From: Pseudonocardia cypriaca
Lineage (GTDB): Bacteria > Actinomycetota > Actinomycetes > Mycobacteriales > Pseudonocardiaceae
Length of the DNA: 64,000 nucleotides
Reading direction: 5' to 3'
NCBI RefSeq assembly: GCF_006717045.1
Contig: NZ_VFPH01000001.1
Coordinates: 62,001-126,000 of the forward strand
Shown: piece after piece, positions 1 through 11,961 of the stretch
Layout of the letters: each line of letters begins with the position of its first letter
Numbering within the stretch: position 1 is the first letter of the stretch
Translations under genes and position numbers: made by a program
Notes under the pieces: model-generated
What the model was told of the DNA's origin: nothing
Databases searched by the model: none
The model's input: only the letters and a program-made list of their open reading frames with translations

Positions 1-2
1 CC

Positions 3-2021
3 GTGGTCGCCGCGCTCGGCGTCGCGATCGTCCTGGTGCTCTCGGCGGTGCACCTCACGCAGGGCACGTCCAGCGTGTCCGCCGCGGACCTGATCGCGCT
101 GCTCACGGGAGCCGGATCGGACCGGACAGCGGCGGTGCTCGTGGCCTCGCGGATGCCGCGGCTGCTGGCCGGTGTCGTCGTGGGAGCCGCGCTCGGAGCC
201 GCCGGTGCCGGTCTCCAGTCGATCACCCGCAACGCCCTCGCGGCACCGGACACCCTCGCAGTCAACGCGGGCGCGCACCTCGTGATCGTCGCCTGCGCGG
301 CGTTCGGGCTGGTGGTGCCGGTGGAGGCGTCGGCCCTGCTGGCGTTCGCGGGCGGGCTGGCCGCTGCCGCGCTCGTGTTCGGCATGTCCGGCGGCGGGAC
401 CGGGCCGACCCGCCTCGTCCTGGCCGGGTCGGCGGTGTCGCTCGCCCTCTTCGCGCTGGTCAGCGTGCTGATCCTGCTGTTCACCGAGGAGACAACCGGG
501 CTGTACGCGTGGGGCAGCGGCCAGCTCGCGCAGATCGGCTTCGGCTCGGTGGCCCGGATGGCCCCGGTGGTACTGCTCGGGATCGCCGGGCTCGTCGCGC
601 TCGGCAGGCGGCTCGACGTGCTCGGCCTCGGCGACGACACCGCAGTGGTGCTGGGCGTACCGGTGCGCCGCACGCGGGTCGTGGTGGCGGTGCTCACCGT
701 GCTGCTGGCGGCCGCGGCCGTGACGGTCGCGGGTCCGGTCGGGTTCGTCGGGCTCTGCGCCCCGGCAGCCGTCCGGCTGGTCGCGCCGCTCGTGCCCGGC
801 CTGTACCGGCACCGGGTGCTCGTGCCGATGTCAGCGCTCGCCGGCATCGGCGTGGTGCTCGCCGCCGACGTGCTGGTCCGGCTCCTGCTGGGCGGGCAGG
901 GCGGTGTCGAGGTGCCGACGGGGGTCGTGACCACCCTCTTCGGGGCGGTCGTGCTGGTGGCGGTGGCCCGCCGGTTCCGCGACTCGGGCCCGGTGCGCCA
1001 GGCACCGGCCGCCCGCTCCGGACGCCTGCGCGGGCGCCGGACCTTCCTGCTCGTCACGGCCGTGACCGTCGCGCTCACCTGCGCCACCGCGGCGGGGAGC
1101 CTCCTGTTCGGCGACGCGTTCCTGCTCATGGGCGACGTCGCGAACTGGCTCGCCGGCCGCGCCGGACCCGTCACCACGTTCGTGCTGGACGCGCGGGTTC
1201 CGCGGGTGCTCGCCGCGCTGCTCGCAGGCGCGGCGCTGGCCGTCGCAGGCGCGGTGGTGCAGTCGGTGTGCCGCAACCCGCTCGCCGAGCCGGCGCTGCT
1301 CGGGGTGAGCGGCGGGGCGGGCGTCGCGGCGGTCGCGGTGATCACGATCGCGCCTGCCGTCGGCGTCTGGACGCTCTCCGGCAGCGCCGCTCTCGGCGCG
1401 CTGCTGGCATCGGCGCTGGTGTTCGGCCTCGCCGCCCGCGGCGGGCTGGCCACCGACCGGCTCGTGCTGGTCGGGGTCGGGGTCTCCTACGGCTCGATGG
1501 CCCTGATCACGCTCATGATCGTGTTCACCGACCCGTGGAACGAGGCGAAGGCCCTCACCTGGCTCTCCGGCTCGACGTACGGGCGGACCTTCCCGCAGGT
1601 GATCCCGGTCGCCGCCGTGCTGCTGCTCGCCGGGGCCGCGTTCGTCCGCGTCCGCGACGAGCTCGACCTCCTCGCCCTCGACGAGGACACGCCCCGCGTG
1701 CTGGGCATCGCGCTCGGGAGGGCCCGGCTGGCGCTGCTCGCCACCGCGGCCGTGCTCACGGCCACCGCGGTCTCGGCCATCGGGCTGCTCGCCTTCGTGG
1801 GGCTCGTGGCCCCGCACGCCGCGCGGGCGCTGGTCGGGTCCCGGCACGCGCGGGTGCTGCCGGTCGCCGCGATGCTCGGGGGCCTGCTGGTGTGCCTGGC
1901 CGACGTCCTCGGGCGCACCGTCATCGCACCCGCCCAGCTGCCGGCGGGCACCCTCACGGCGCTCATCGGCACGCCGTACTTCGCGTGGCTCCTGTGGCGG
2001 TCCCGGATGTTCACCGGCTGA
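3..2021 (+). CDS. FecCD-family iron-siderophore ABC transporter double permease (5' end probably cut by window)
   Basis: Predicted membrane permease of a ferric-siderophore type ABC importer. Two FecCD (BtuC-like) modules are fused in one chain of 672 residues, as in FhuB. Each half carries a long run of hydrophobic segments and a matching cytoplasmic coupling motif: GPVGFVGLCAPAAVR in the first half and IGLLAFVGLVAPHAAR in the second. A hydrophilic, Arg-rich linker near residues 325-345 joins them. The GTG at 3 opens almost directly in a membrane segment, so the true start probably lies upstream of the window. The ATPase and binding protein are not in view and would be expected upstream. Family assignment is firm; the substrate is not determined. 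Confidence 0.88.
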   Translation: MVAALGVAIVLVLSAVHLTQGTSSVSAADLIALLTGAGSDRTAAVLVASRMPRLLAGVVVGAALGAAGAGLQSITRNALAAPDTLAVNAGAHLVIVACAAFGLVVPVEASALLAFAGGLAAAALVFGMSGGGTGPTRLVLAGSAVSLALFALVSVLILLFTEETTGLYAWGSGQLAQIGFGSVARMAPVVLLGIAGLVALGRRLDVLGLGDDTAVVLGVPVRRTRVVVAVLTVLLAAAAVTVAGPVGFVGLCAPAAVRLVAPLVPGLYRHRVLVPMSALAGIGVVLAADVLVRLLLGGQGGVEVPTGVVTTLFGAVVLVAVARRFRDSGPVRQAPAARSGRLRGRRTFLLVTAVTVALTCATAAGSLLFGDAFLLMGDVANWLAGRAGPVTTFVLDARVPRVLAALLAGAALAVAGAVVQSVCRNPLAEPALLGVSGGAGVAAVAVITIAPAVGVWTLSGSAALGALLASALVFGLAARGGLATDRLVLVGVGVSYGSMALITLMIVFTDPWNEAKALTWLSGSTYGRTFPQVIPVAAVLLLAGAAFVRVRDELDLLALDEDTPRVLGIALGRARLALLATAAVLTATAVSAIGLLAFVGLVAPHAARALVGSRHARVLPVAAMLGGLLVCLADVLGRTVIAPAQLPAGTLTALIGTPYFAWLLWRSRMFTG

Positions 2022-2099
2022 TCAGAGCGGCCGGGGCTCGCCGGCCCTCCGCGTCGCCCGCCCGCGGGTCGCGGCGGCCGGGCGGGGATGATGCCCGCC

Positions 2100-2741
2100 A
2101 TGGGGCGGCTGATCGTCGTTGAAGGGCTGGACGGGGCCGGCAAGCGCACGCTGTCCGACGCGCTGTGCGCGGCGCTCGCCGCCAAGGGTGCGCGGGTCGC
2201 CCGCTTCGCGTTCCCCCGCTACGACTCCGACGTGCACGCCGAGCTGGCCCGCGAGGCCCTCTACGGCCGCCACGGCGACCTGGCCGCGTCCGTGCACGGG
2301 ATGGCGCTGCTCTTCGCGCTGGACCGCCGCGCAGCCGCGCCGGAGCTGCGGGCCGCTCGCGAGGCGCACGACGTCGTGCTGATCGACCGCTACATCGCCT
2401 CCAACGCCGCGTACAACGCCGCGCGCCTGCACCAGCCCGGCGACGGCGAGTTCGCGAGCTGGGTGCGGGAGCTGGAGGTGGAGCGGTTCGGGGTGCCGGT
2501 ACCGGACCACCAGCTGCTGCTCGCCGTGCCGCGCGAGGTGGCGGCGCAGCGGGCCGCGCACCGGGAGCGCACCGAGGAGGGCCGGGAGCGGGACGCCTAC
2601 GAGTCGGACGCGGACCTCCAGGAACGCACGGCTGTGGCGTACGCGCAGCTCGCGGCCTCGTCCTGGCTGTCGGAGTGGACGGTGCTGGACGGCAGCGCCT
2701 CCATCGATGCCGACGCGCTCGCCGCTCAGCTACTCGGGTAG
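2100..2741 (+). CDS. tmk: Thymidylate kinase (dTMP kinase)
   Basis: Phosphorylates dTMP to dTDP with ATP in the cytoplasm, an essential step of dTTP synthesis. The N-terminus reads MGRLIVVEGLDGAGKRTLS, whose P-loop GLDGAGKR has the Arg-containing form seen in M. tuberculosis Tmk. The DRY-type motif LIDRYIASNAAYNAAR follows near residue 95. The protein is 213 residues, normal for the family. ATG codons at 2088 and 2091 are in frame, but 2100 matches the family start. It stands directly before mtrA-mtrB-lpqB, the same order as in M. tuberculosis, with a 108-bp gap that may hold the mtrA promoter. Confidence 0.92.
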   Translation: MGRLIVVEGLDGAGKRTLSDALCAALAAKGARVARFAFPRYDSDVHAELAREALYGRHGDLAASVHGMALLFALDRRAAAPELRAAREAHDVVLIDRYIASNAAYNAARLHQPGDGEFASWVRELEVERFGVPVPDHQLLLAVPREVAAQRAAHRERTEEGRERDAYESDADLQERTAVAYAQLAASSWLSEWTVLDGSASIDADALAAQLLG

Positions 2742-2849
2742 GTCCGGGGCACCGGTCCGGGCCAGGTGAACGTGCGCCCGGAGGGGTGCAGTTCGGCCGA
2801 AACCGCGGGTCCGAGGCGGGCGCGCGATCCGTAGTGGGATGCTGCGCTC

Positions 2850-3527
2850 ATGAAGTCGCGCGTTCTGGTGGTCGACGACGACCCGGCGCTTGCCGAGATG
2901 TTGACGATCGTGTTGCGGGGCGAGGGGTTCGACACCGCAGTGGTCGCCGACGGCACCCGGGCCCTTCCGGCCGTCCGGGAGCTGCGGCCCGACGTCGTGC
3001 TGCTCGACCTGATGCTCCCCGGCATGAACGGCATCGACGTGTGCCGCGCCATCCGGTCCGAGTCCGGGGTGCCGATCGTGATGCTGACCGCCAAGAGCGA
3101 CACCGTCGACATCGTGCTCGGCCTGGAGTCGGGCGCCGACGACTACGTCGTGAAGCCGTTCAAGCCGAAGGAGCTGGTGGCGCGCATCCGGGCCCGGGTC
3201 CGGCGCACCGAGGCCGAGCCGGCCGAGCAGCTCGCGATCGGCGACGTCACCATCGACGTGCCTGCGCACCAGGTCGTGCGCGACGGCCAGCAGATCGCGC
3301 TCACCCCGCTGGAGTTCGACCTGCTCGTGGCGCTGGCGCGCAAGCCGCGGCAGGTGTTCACGCGCGAGGTCCTGCTCGAGCAGGTGTGGGGGTACCGGCA
3401 CGCGGCCGACACGCGGCTGGTGAACGTCCACGTGCAGCGGCTGCGGTCGAAGGTCGAGCGCGATCCCGAGCACCCCGAGGTCGTGTTGACGGTCCGCGGC
3501 GTCGGGTACAAGGCGGGACCGCCGTGA
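2850..3527 (+). CDS. mtrA: MtrA response regulator (OmpR/PhoB family)
   Basis: DNA-binding response regulator of the MtrAB system, which in actinobacteria controls cell-wall and replication-related genes. The receiver domain (residues 1-120) has the acidic pocket VVDDD, the phosphoacceptor Asp53 in LLDLMLPG, the Thr of MLTAKSD and the switch Lys in VVKPFKPKE. The C-terminal winged helix (about 130-225) contains TPLEFDLLVALARKP and ends VLTVRGVGYKAG, typical of OmpR-type regulators. The length of 225 residues is normal. It is followed after 10 bases by its kinase mtrB, so the two are co-transcribed. Confidence 0.96.
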   Translation: MKSRVLVVDDDPALAEMLTIVLRGEGFDTAVVADGTRALPAVRELRPDVVLLDLMLPGMNGIDVCRAIRSESGVPIVMLTAKSDTVDIVLGLESGADDYVVKPFKPKELVARIRARVRRTEAEPAEQLAIGDVTIDVPAHQVVRDGQQIALTPLEFDLLVALARKPRQVFTREVLLEQVWGYRHAADTRLVNVHVQRLRSKVERDPEHPEVVLTVRGVGYKAGPP

Positions 3528-3537
3528 CCACCCGGCC

Positions 3538-5235
3538 ATGATCATTCGGCGGGTTCGCCGTGGCCTCGCTCCCAGCCGGCAGCTGATCGCGGAGCTGACC
3601 GAGGCGTGGAACCAGGCGTGGCGCCGCTCGCTGCAGATGCGGGTCGTGATCAGCACGCTGGCGCTGTCGACTGCTGTCGTGCTGGTGCTCGGCCTCGTGC
3701 TGCAGACGCAGATCGCGCAGCGGCTGCTGCAGGCCAAGGAGGCCGACGCCCGGGTGCGCACGGAGACCGGCGCGGTGCTCCTGGAGGGGGACCTCGCAGG
3801 CGTCGACCCGGACCGCGAGGGTGCGCAGGGCGAGCTCAACAACGCCCTCGACCGGTTGACGAATGCGAGCTCCGCTGAGGACCAGCCGGCCACGGCGGGC
3901 GAGTTCCGGGCGGTGCTCACCACGAGCGCGCGGGACGCGGGCGCTCAGGTGGCCGCAGGCCCTGTCGAGGACGTCCCGGCGACCCTGCGCGAGGCGGTGG
4001 CGGCGGGCACGCTCTCCAACCAGTACACGACCACCCTCACCGAGCAGGGTGTCGAGGTCCCGACGCTCGTCGTCGGGCAGCCGGTGCGCACGGCCGTCGG
4101 TGACCTGGAGTTCTACCTGCTGTTCCCGCTCACCGCCGAGCAACGCACGCTCGGGACGGTGCAGAGCACGCTGATCGTGGGCGGGCTGGTGCTCCTGCTG
4201 CTGCTCGCCGGCATCGCGGGCATCGTCACGCGGCAGGTCGTGCGGCCGGTGCGGCAGGCCGCCGAGATCGCGGAACGGTTCGCCGACGGTCACCTCGACG
4301 AGCGGATGCCCGTGCAGGGCGAGGACGAGGTCGCCCGGCTCGCCGAGTCCTACAACGAGATGGCGAGCAGCATCCAGAGCCAGATCCGCCAGCTGGAGGA
4401 GTTCGGCGCGCTGCAGCGGCGGTTCACCTCCGACGTGAGTCACGAGCTGCGCACTCCGCTCACCACCGTGCGGATGGCCGCGGACGTGCTGCACGCCTCG
4501 CGGGAGGAGATGGTGCCGGCGCTGCGGCGCAGCTCGGAGCTGCTCGTCGCGGAGCTGGACCGGTTCGAGGCGCTGCTCGCGGACCTGCTCGAGATCAGCA
4601 GGTTGGACGCGGGCGTCGCGGAACTGGGGGCCGAGCGCGTCGACATGCACGGGGTCGTCAACCGGGCCGTCGAGGCGGTCCGCGGCATCGCCGACGAGAC
4701 GGGCACCCCGCTGGAGCTGGACCTGCCGGTCGGCGTGCCCGCCGAGGTCGACCCGCGTCGCGTGGAGCGGATCGTGCGCAACCTCGTCGCCAACGCGATC
4801 GACCACAGCGAGGGCAAGCCGGTCCGCGTCGTGCTCCGCGCCGACGAGCGGGCCGTCGCGGTGCTCGTGCGCGACCAGGGTGTCGGTCTGCGGCCCGGCG
4901 AGGCCGGCCTGGTGTTCAACCGGTTCTGGCGCGCCGAGGAGTCGAGGGCCCGGCGCAGCGGCGGCAGCGGGCTGGGGCTCTCCATCGCCATCGAGGACGC
5001 CCGCCTGCACGGCGGGTGGTTGCAGGCGTGGGGCGAGATCGGGAAGGGCGCCGCGTTCCGGCTGACGCTGCCGCGCAACGTCGGAGACGTCGTCGAGGCG
5101 AGCCCACTGCCGCTCGGACCCGACGAGCCGTCGGCCCCGATCGCCGAGCCGGCCTCGGTTCCCACCCCGCCGCGCGCCCGCACGACCACCACCGTGCCCG
5201 CGCGGCCCGACCCCTACCTGCAGGAGGGGACGTGA
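3538..5235 (+). CDS. mtrB: MtrB sensor histidine kinase
   Basis: Membrane histidine kinase partner of MtrA. Two membrane segments (about residues 30-55 and 205-232) flank an extracytoplasmic loop. A HAMP domain follows, then a HisKA domain with the phosphoacceptor His302 in SDVSHELRTPLTTVR. The ATP-binding domain has the N box NLVANAIDHSEGK, the G1 box VRDQGVGLRPGE, an F-box region and a GGSGLGLSIA G2 box. The C-terminal tail of about 50 residues is Pro/Ala-rich and probably disordered. Its stop codon overlaps the lpqB start (GTGA), so mtrB and lpqB are translationally coupled. Confidence 0.96.
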   Translation: MIIRRVRRGLAPSRQLIAELTEAWNQAWRRSLQMRVVISTLALSTAVVLVLGLVLQTQIAQRLLQAKEADARVRTETGAVLLEGDLAGVDPDREGAQGELNNALDRLTNASSAEDQPATAGEFRAVLTTSARDAGAQVAAGPVEDVPATLREAVAAGTLSNQYTTTLTEQGVEVPTLVVGQPVRTAVGDLEFYLLFPLTAEQRTLGTVQSTLIVGGLVLLLLLAGIAGIVTRQVVRPVRQAAEIAERFADGHLDERMPVQGEDEVARLAESYNEMASSIQSQIRQLEEFGALQRRFTSDVSHELRTPLTTVRMAADVLHASREEMVPALRRSSELLVAELDRFEALLADLLEISRLDAGVAELGAERVDMHGVVNRAVEAVRGIADETGTPLELDLPVGVPAEVDPRRVERIVRNLVANAIDHSEGKPVRVVLRADERAVAVLVRDQGVGLRPGEAGLVFNRFWRAEESRARRSGGSGLGLSIAIEDARLHGGWLQAWGEIGKGAAFRLTLPRNVGDVVEASPLPLGPDEPSAPIAEPASVPTPPRARTTTTVPARPDPYLQEGT

Positions 5236-6962
5236 ACCGCGCTGCGCTCGTGCCGGCCCTCCTGCTCGCGCTCGCCGCGCTGGCCGGGTGCGCGAGCGTG
5301 CCCGAGAGCTCACCGGTGCAGGTGCTGCGCCAGGTCGGGGGCGGCGAGGACGCGCTCGTGCCGCCCGGCCCGGTCGCCGGTAGCAACCCGCTCGACCTGG
5401 TGCGCGACTTCGTGTTCGCCTCGGGCAGCAGCACCGAGCGGCACGGCGCGGCCCGCCGGTTCCTCTCCGCCGACGCCGAGGGGTGGGACGACTCGGCGGG
5501 CCTCACCGTGCTCGACGGGCAGTTCGACACCGTCCCCGCCCCCGGCGCGGCCAACCCGGGCTCGGACACCACCACGATCCGGATCCGCGGCACGGCGATC
5601 GGGCGCCTCACCTCCTCGGGATCGTTCGAGCCCGGGCAGGCGATGTTCCAGCAGGACGTCACCGTCGTGCGCCGCGACGGCCAGTGGCGGATCTCCCAGC
5701 TCCCGCCCGGTGTCGTCGTGCCGCTCTCGGTCTTCCGGGACAACTACAAGCCGGTGCGCACCTGGTTCGTCGACCCGGTGCGCAGGCTCGCGATCGCCGA
5801 CGTGCGCCACGTGCCGAGCGTCCCGGCGCGCGCCCAGGCCGCGCGCGTGATGGAGCTGCTGCTCGCCGGGCCGTCCGGGGCGCTCACCGGCGCGGCCGTC
5901 TCGCTGCTCCCGCCCGGCGCGCAGCTGCGTTCGAACCTGACGACGACCGACGACGGCGCCGTGGTCGTCGACCTCACCCGCCTCGGCGACCTCGACGAGT
6001 CGTCCCGCCAGCTGCTCGCCGCCCAGGTGGTGTTGTCGCTGTCCGAGGTGAACGTCGGGCGCGTCCGGCTGCTGGCGGACGGCGAGCCGCTCCTGCCCGA
6101 CCGGCAGGACCTCACCCGCGAGGACGTCGCCGCGCTGTCGGCCGAGATCGAGCCGGGCGCCGACGTGCCGGGGCTCGTCGTGGCCGGTGGGCGGGTGCGC
6201 CAGCTCAGCGGCCCGGAACCGAGCGTCCCGCTCCCCGGCGTGCTCGGCGACGGTTCCTACGACGTGGAGTCGGCGGCATCCACCGTCGACGGGAGGCGGC
6301 TCGCCGCCGTGGCCCACATCGGTGCGCAGCGCACGCTGCTCGTCGGCAACGGCGCCGCCGGTGGTGTCACGGCGGTCCCGCTCACCGCGGGCACGATGAC
6401 CAGGCCGTCCTGGACACCCACCGGCGGCGAGGTCTGGACCGTGCTGGACTCCGCGGTCGTCGCCAGGGTGCTCGTCGACAACACGGCGCCGCCCCGGACC
6501 GGCCGCGTCAACGCCGACGAGCTCGCCGCGGTCGGACCGATCGCGGACCTGCGGCTGTCGCGGGACGGCGTGCGCGTCGTCGCCGTCGTCGGCGGTGGCC
6601 TCTACACCGGTGCGATCGCCCGCACCATCGACGGCGAGGTCGCGATCCGCAACGTCCGGAGGCTGCGCTCCGACGACCTGGGGGCGGTCGTGGCGGCGGA
6701 CTGGCGCTCCCCCGAGTCGATCGTCGCGATCACCCGCAGCCCCGAGATGCTGGTCGGGCAGGTCACCGTCGACGGCCTCGTCGTCCAGCAGATCGTGAGC
6801 AACAACCTCACCGCGCCGCTCACCGCGATCGCGGCGGCGGCCAACCGCCCCCTGTGGGTCACCGACCAGACCGGGGTCTGGAGCTTCGGCGGCGGCGACC
6901 AGGTCGCATGGCGCCAGGTGCTCGGGGGCGCCCCCGACGCCGTCCCCCTCTACCCGGGCTGA
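5232..6962 (+). CDS. lpqB: LpqB lipoprotein, MtrAB accessory factor
   Basis: Secreted lipoprotein known to bind the MtrB sensor domain and tune MtrA signalling. The GTG at 5232 overlaps the mtrB stop by 4 bases and opens a short signal peptide ending in the lipobox LAGC (Cys at about residue 19). A GerMN domain lies near residues 190-290 (with RVMELLLAGPSGALTGA). A LpqB-type beta-propeller occupies the C-terminal half. The length of 576 residues matches the family. A strong hairpin at 6990-7031 follows and probably ends the mtrA-mtrB-lpqB transcript. Confidence 0.95.
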   Translation: MNRAALVPALLLALAALAGCASVPESSPVQVLRQVGGGEDALVPPGPVAGSNPLDLVRDFVFASGSSTERHGAARRFLSADAEGWDDSAGLTVLDGQFDTVPAPGAANPGSDTTTIRIRGTAIGRLTSSGSFEPGQAMFQQDVTVVRRDGQWRISQLPPGVVVPLSVFRDNYKPVRTWFVDPVRRLAIADVRHVPSVPARAQAARVMELLLAGPSGALTGAAVSLLPPGAQLRSNLTTTDDGAVVVDLTRLGDLDESSRQLLAAQVVLSLSEVNVGRVRLLADGEPLLPDRQDLTREDVAALSAEIEPGADVPGLVVAGGRVRQLSGPEPSVPLPGVLGDGSYDVESAASTVDGRRLAAVAHIGAQRTLLVGNGAAGGVTAVPLTAGTMTRPSWTPTGGEVWTVLDSAVVARVLVDNTAPPRTGRVNADELAAVGPIADLRLSRDGVRVVAVVGGGLYTGAIARTIDGEVAIRNVRRLRSDDLGAVVAADWRSPESIVAITRSPEMLVGQVTVDGLVVQQIVSNNLTAPLTAIAAAANRPLWVTDQTGVWSFGGGDQVAWRQVLGGAPDAVPLYPG

Positions 6963-6989
6963 CGCGCAGCGACTCGGGTGCACTGAACC

Positions 6990-7031
6990 CGCGACTCGCG
7001 GAGGGTCTCTGACCCCCTTCCGCGAGTCGCG
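6990..7031 (+). terminator. Hairpin terminator after lpqB, built from a CGCGACTCGCG palindrome
   Basis: The arms at 6990-7007 and 7011-7031 pair almost completely (outer part CGCGACTCGCGGA against the matching right arm), with a very short loop. It lies 28 bases after the lpqB stop, where a terminator is expected. No U-tract follows, as is usual at high GC. The core GCGAGTCGCG recurs just downstream, so this may also be a member of a repeat family. Confidence 0.7.
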
Positions 7032-7034
7032 CTG

Positions 7035-7076
7035 TGAGTGCGCGCGAGTCGGGGCCTGGGTGCGCGCGAGTCGCGG
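7035..7076. repeat. Two tandem GTGCGCGCGAGTCG-type motifs between lpqB and comF
   Basis: A TGCGCGCGAGTCG word occurs at about 7039-7051 and again at about 7061-7073. A related word (GTGTGCGCGAGTCG) starts the gap after the betaine transporter at 42721. The words share the GCGAGTCG core of the hairpin just upstream. Together they look like degraded copies of a dispersed intergenic repeat; function is unknown. Confidence 0.5.
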
Positions 7077-7163
7077 TGACGGCCGCGGTTGTGGACAACT
7101 CGGGTTCGGCCGGGCCCGGGTGACGGGAGTGGCCGCGATGCTGGTCTCGTGGACGTGCGGGGG

Positions 7164-7829
7164 ATGGCGGCGGCGCTGGTCGATCTCGTGCTGCCGGGGG
7201 ACTGCGCGGGGTGTGGTGCGCCCGTGCAGCCGTGGTGCCCGCAGTGCCGCGCACAGCTGGGCCCACCGACGCGGCCACCCCTGTCGGGCGGGCCGGTCGT
7301 GCTCGCCGTCGGACGGTACACCGGGCCGCTGCGTTCGGCATTGCTCCGTTACAAGGAACGCGGCAGGCGGAACATCGCGGGGCCGCTCGGGGTGCTGCTC
7401 ACGGCCGCGGTCGACGAGGCGGTCGGGCCGTCGCCCGTGTGGCTCGTGCCGGCCCCGTCGCGCCCGGCCGCGGCGCGGGCGCGCGGCGGCGACCACGTCG
7501 CACGGCTGTGCCGAGCGGTCGCGGCGCGACGGCCCGGGGTGCGGGTCGCGCGGCCGTTGCGGCTGGGCAGCGGGGCCCGCGACTCGGTGGGGCTCGACGC
7601 GGAGCAGCGGGCCGCCAACCTCGCCGGTCGGGTGCGCGTGCGCCCCGCCGCGCTGCCCGGTTCCGGCACCGTGCTGCTCGTCGACGACGTCGTCACGACC
7701 GGCGCCACCCTCCGGACCTGCTACGACGCGCTCGCCACCGTCGATGTCGGGGTGGGAGCGGCGGTCGTGCTGTGCGACGCCACCAGCCCGTTGATCACGG
7801 GCGGCGCGCAATCGTACCCCCGGCGGTGA
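7164..7829 (+). CDS. ComF-family phosphoribosyltransferase-like protein
   Basis: Cytoplasmic protein of the ComF family, related to purine-type phosphoribosyltransferases; its role outside competence is not well established. An N-terminal zinc-knuckle region has the cysteines CAGC and CPQC. The PRPP-binding loop VLLVDDVVTTGATL lies near residue 175. The ATG at 7164 gives the family-like start MAAALVDLVLPGDCAGC; in-frame GTG at 7149 is an alternative and no start has a strong ribosome binding site. It corresponds in position to M. tuberculosis Rv3242c, between lpqB and hpf. Confidence 0.85.
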   Translation: MAAALVDLVLPGDCAGCGAPVQPWCPQCRAQLGPPTRPPLSGGPVVLAVGRYTGPLRSALLRYKERGRRNIAGPLGVLLTAAVDEAVGPSPVWLVPAPSRPAAARARGGDHVARLCRAVAARRPGVRVARPLRLGSGARDSVGLDAEQRAANLAGRVRVRPAALPGSGTVLLVDDVVTTGATLRTCYDALATVDVGVGAAVVLCDATSPLITGGAQSYPRR

Positions 7830-8042
7830 GCCGGCGGAACCAACTCGACGCCGAATCCACCCGGCTCGGGCACTCTGCGTTCAGAGGGCTGTTGCCGAAC
7901 CGTGATGCGCGTTACCGTGCTCCGCATCCCACCGAGGCACCCATCAGGAGGATCCGATCGAGCGCCGGGGGTGGGCAGTCCCCGGCGACCCAGCAACGTC
8001 AACCCGACGCCCAGAGCGATACTGAGAGCGAGGGAAGTCTGC

Positions 8043-8714
8043 GTGGAGATCGTTGTCACCGGCCGGAACGTCGAGGTCCCAGACCACTTCCGGGTCCATG
8101 TGGCCGAGAAGATCGGTCGACTTGAGCGGTACGACCACAAGATCGTGGGCATGGAGGTCGAGCTCTTCCACGAGCGCAACCGCCGCCAGCTCAAGAACTG
8201 CCAGCGCGTCGAGATCACCGGCAGGGGGTGCGGGCCCGTCGCGAGAGCCGAGGCCTGCGCGCAGGACTTCTACGCCGCACTGGACGCCGCGGTCGGCAAG
8301 CTCGAGGCGCGGCTGCGCCGCTCGCACGACCGCCGTCGCGTCACCGGCAAGCGCGCCCGCGTGATGGCGGCCCGTGGCGCCGCCACCGCGGTGCTCGACG
8401 ACCTGGCCGTCTCGGCCGACGACCGCGCGGACGACCGGATGGACGACGGGGCCGACCTCCGCGCCGACGACACGATCGACGTCGACATCCCCGGCCCGCG
8501 CATCCACGACGAGGACCTGCCCGAGGCGATCCCGGGCCGCATCGTCCGGGAGAAGGTGCACCCGGCCAAGCCGATGACCGTCGACGACGCGCTGTCCCGG
8601 ATGGAGCTCGTCGGACACGACTTCTACCTGTTCGCCGACGTCGACAGCGGCCAGCCGTGCGTCGTCTACCGGCGCAAGGGCTACGACTACGGGATGATCC
8701 GCCTGGAGCACTAG
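8043..8714 (+). CDS. hpf: Ribosome hibernation promoting factor, long form (HPF/RaiA)
   Basis: Binds the decoding region of the 30S subunit and promotes 100S dimers or protected 70S ribosomes in stationary phase. The S30AE domain (about residues 1-100) begins VEIVVTGRNVEVPDHFR. The C-terminal dimerisation domain of long HPF is clear in KPMTVDDALSRMELVGHDF and YRRKGYDYGMIRL. A charged, Asp/Arg-rich linker joins them. The GTG at 8043 is chosen because GAGGGAAG lies just upstream and the family starts there; the frame is open further upstream but shows no homology. The gene precedes secA1 as in mycobacteria. Confidence 0.92.
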   Translation: MEIVVTGRNVEVPDHFRVHVAEKIGRLERYDHKIVGMEVELFHERNRRQLKNCQRVEITGRGCGPVARAEACAQDFYAALDAAVGKLEARLRRSHDRRRVTGKRARVMAARGAATAVLDDLAVSADDRADDRMDDGADLRADDTIDVDIPGPRIHDEDLPEAIPGRIVREKVHPAKPMTVDDALSRMELVGHDFYLFADVDSGQPCVVYRRKGYDYGMIRLEH

Positions 8715-8735
8715 CCCGCATCTCCTGTTCGCTCA

Positions 8736-8778
8736 GAAGGGGCGGCTCGCGTCCGACCGGAACGCGGGCCGCCCCTTC
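8736..8778 (+). terminator. Terminator hairpin after hpf
   Basis: Perfect 11-bp arms GAAGGGGCGGC (8736-8746) and GCCGCCCCTTC (8768-8778), with further CGCGT/ACGCG pairing inside, lie 22 bases after the hpf stop. It separates hpf from secA1. Confidence 0.8.
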
Positions 8779-8807
8779 GGCGTTGTTCCGGTGGCGGCTC
8801 CCCGCTT

Positions 8808-8829
8808 CGCTACCCTGGTCGGGGTAGCG
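8808..8829. promoter_or_regulatory. Inverted repeat in the secA1 upstream region
   Basis: CGCTACCC (8808-8815) and GGGTAGCG (8822-8829) form a perfect 8-bp dyad with a 6-base loop, 62 bases before the secA1 start. It may be a leader hairpin or an operator; the sequence does not decide. Confidence 0.4.
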
Positions 8830-8891
8830 CGAGCTCAGGCAGGGCTGCGTGAACGCGAGAACTGGTCCGCGAAGGCGAATGAGGTCGATCC

Positions 8892-11894
<3,003 letters not shown>

Positions 11895-11917
11895 GCGGCC
11901 CGAGCGCCTGATCGTCG

Positions 11918-11961
11918 GTCCGGTGCGGAAGCGGCCGGATCCGGCCGCTTCCGCACCGGAC
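11918..11961. terminator. Perfect 44-bp palindrome between convergent secA1 and the Rv3235-like gene
   Basis: Positions 11918-11939 and 11940-11961 are exact reverse complements with no loop, centred on GGATCC. It begins 23 bases after the secA1 stop and is placed to act as a bidirectional terminator. Unusually, the convergent reading frame on the minus strand reads straight through it without a stop. Confidence 0.75.
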
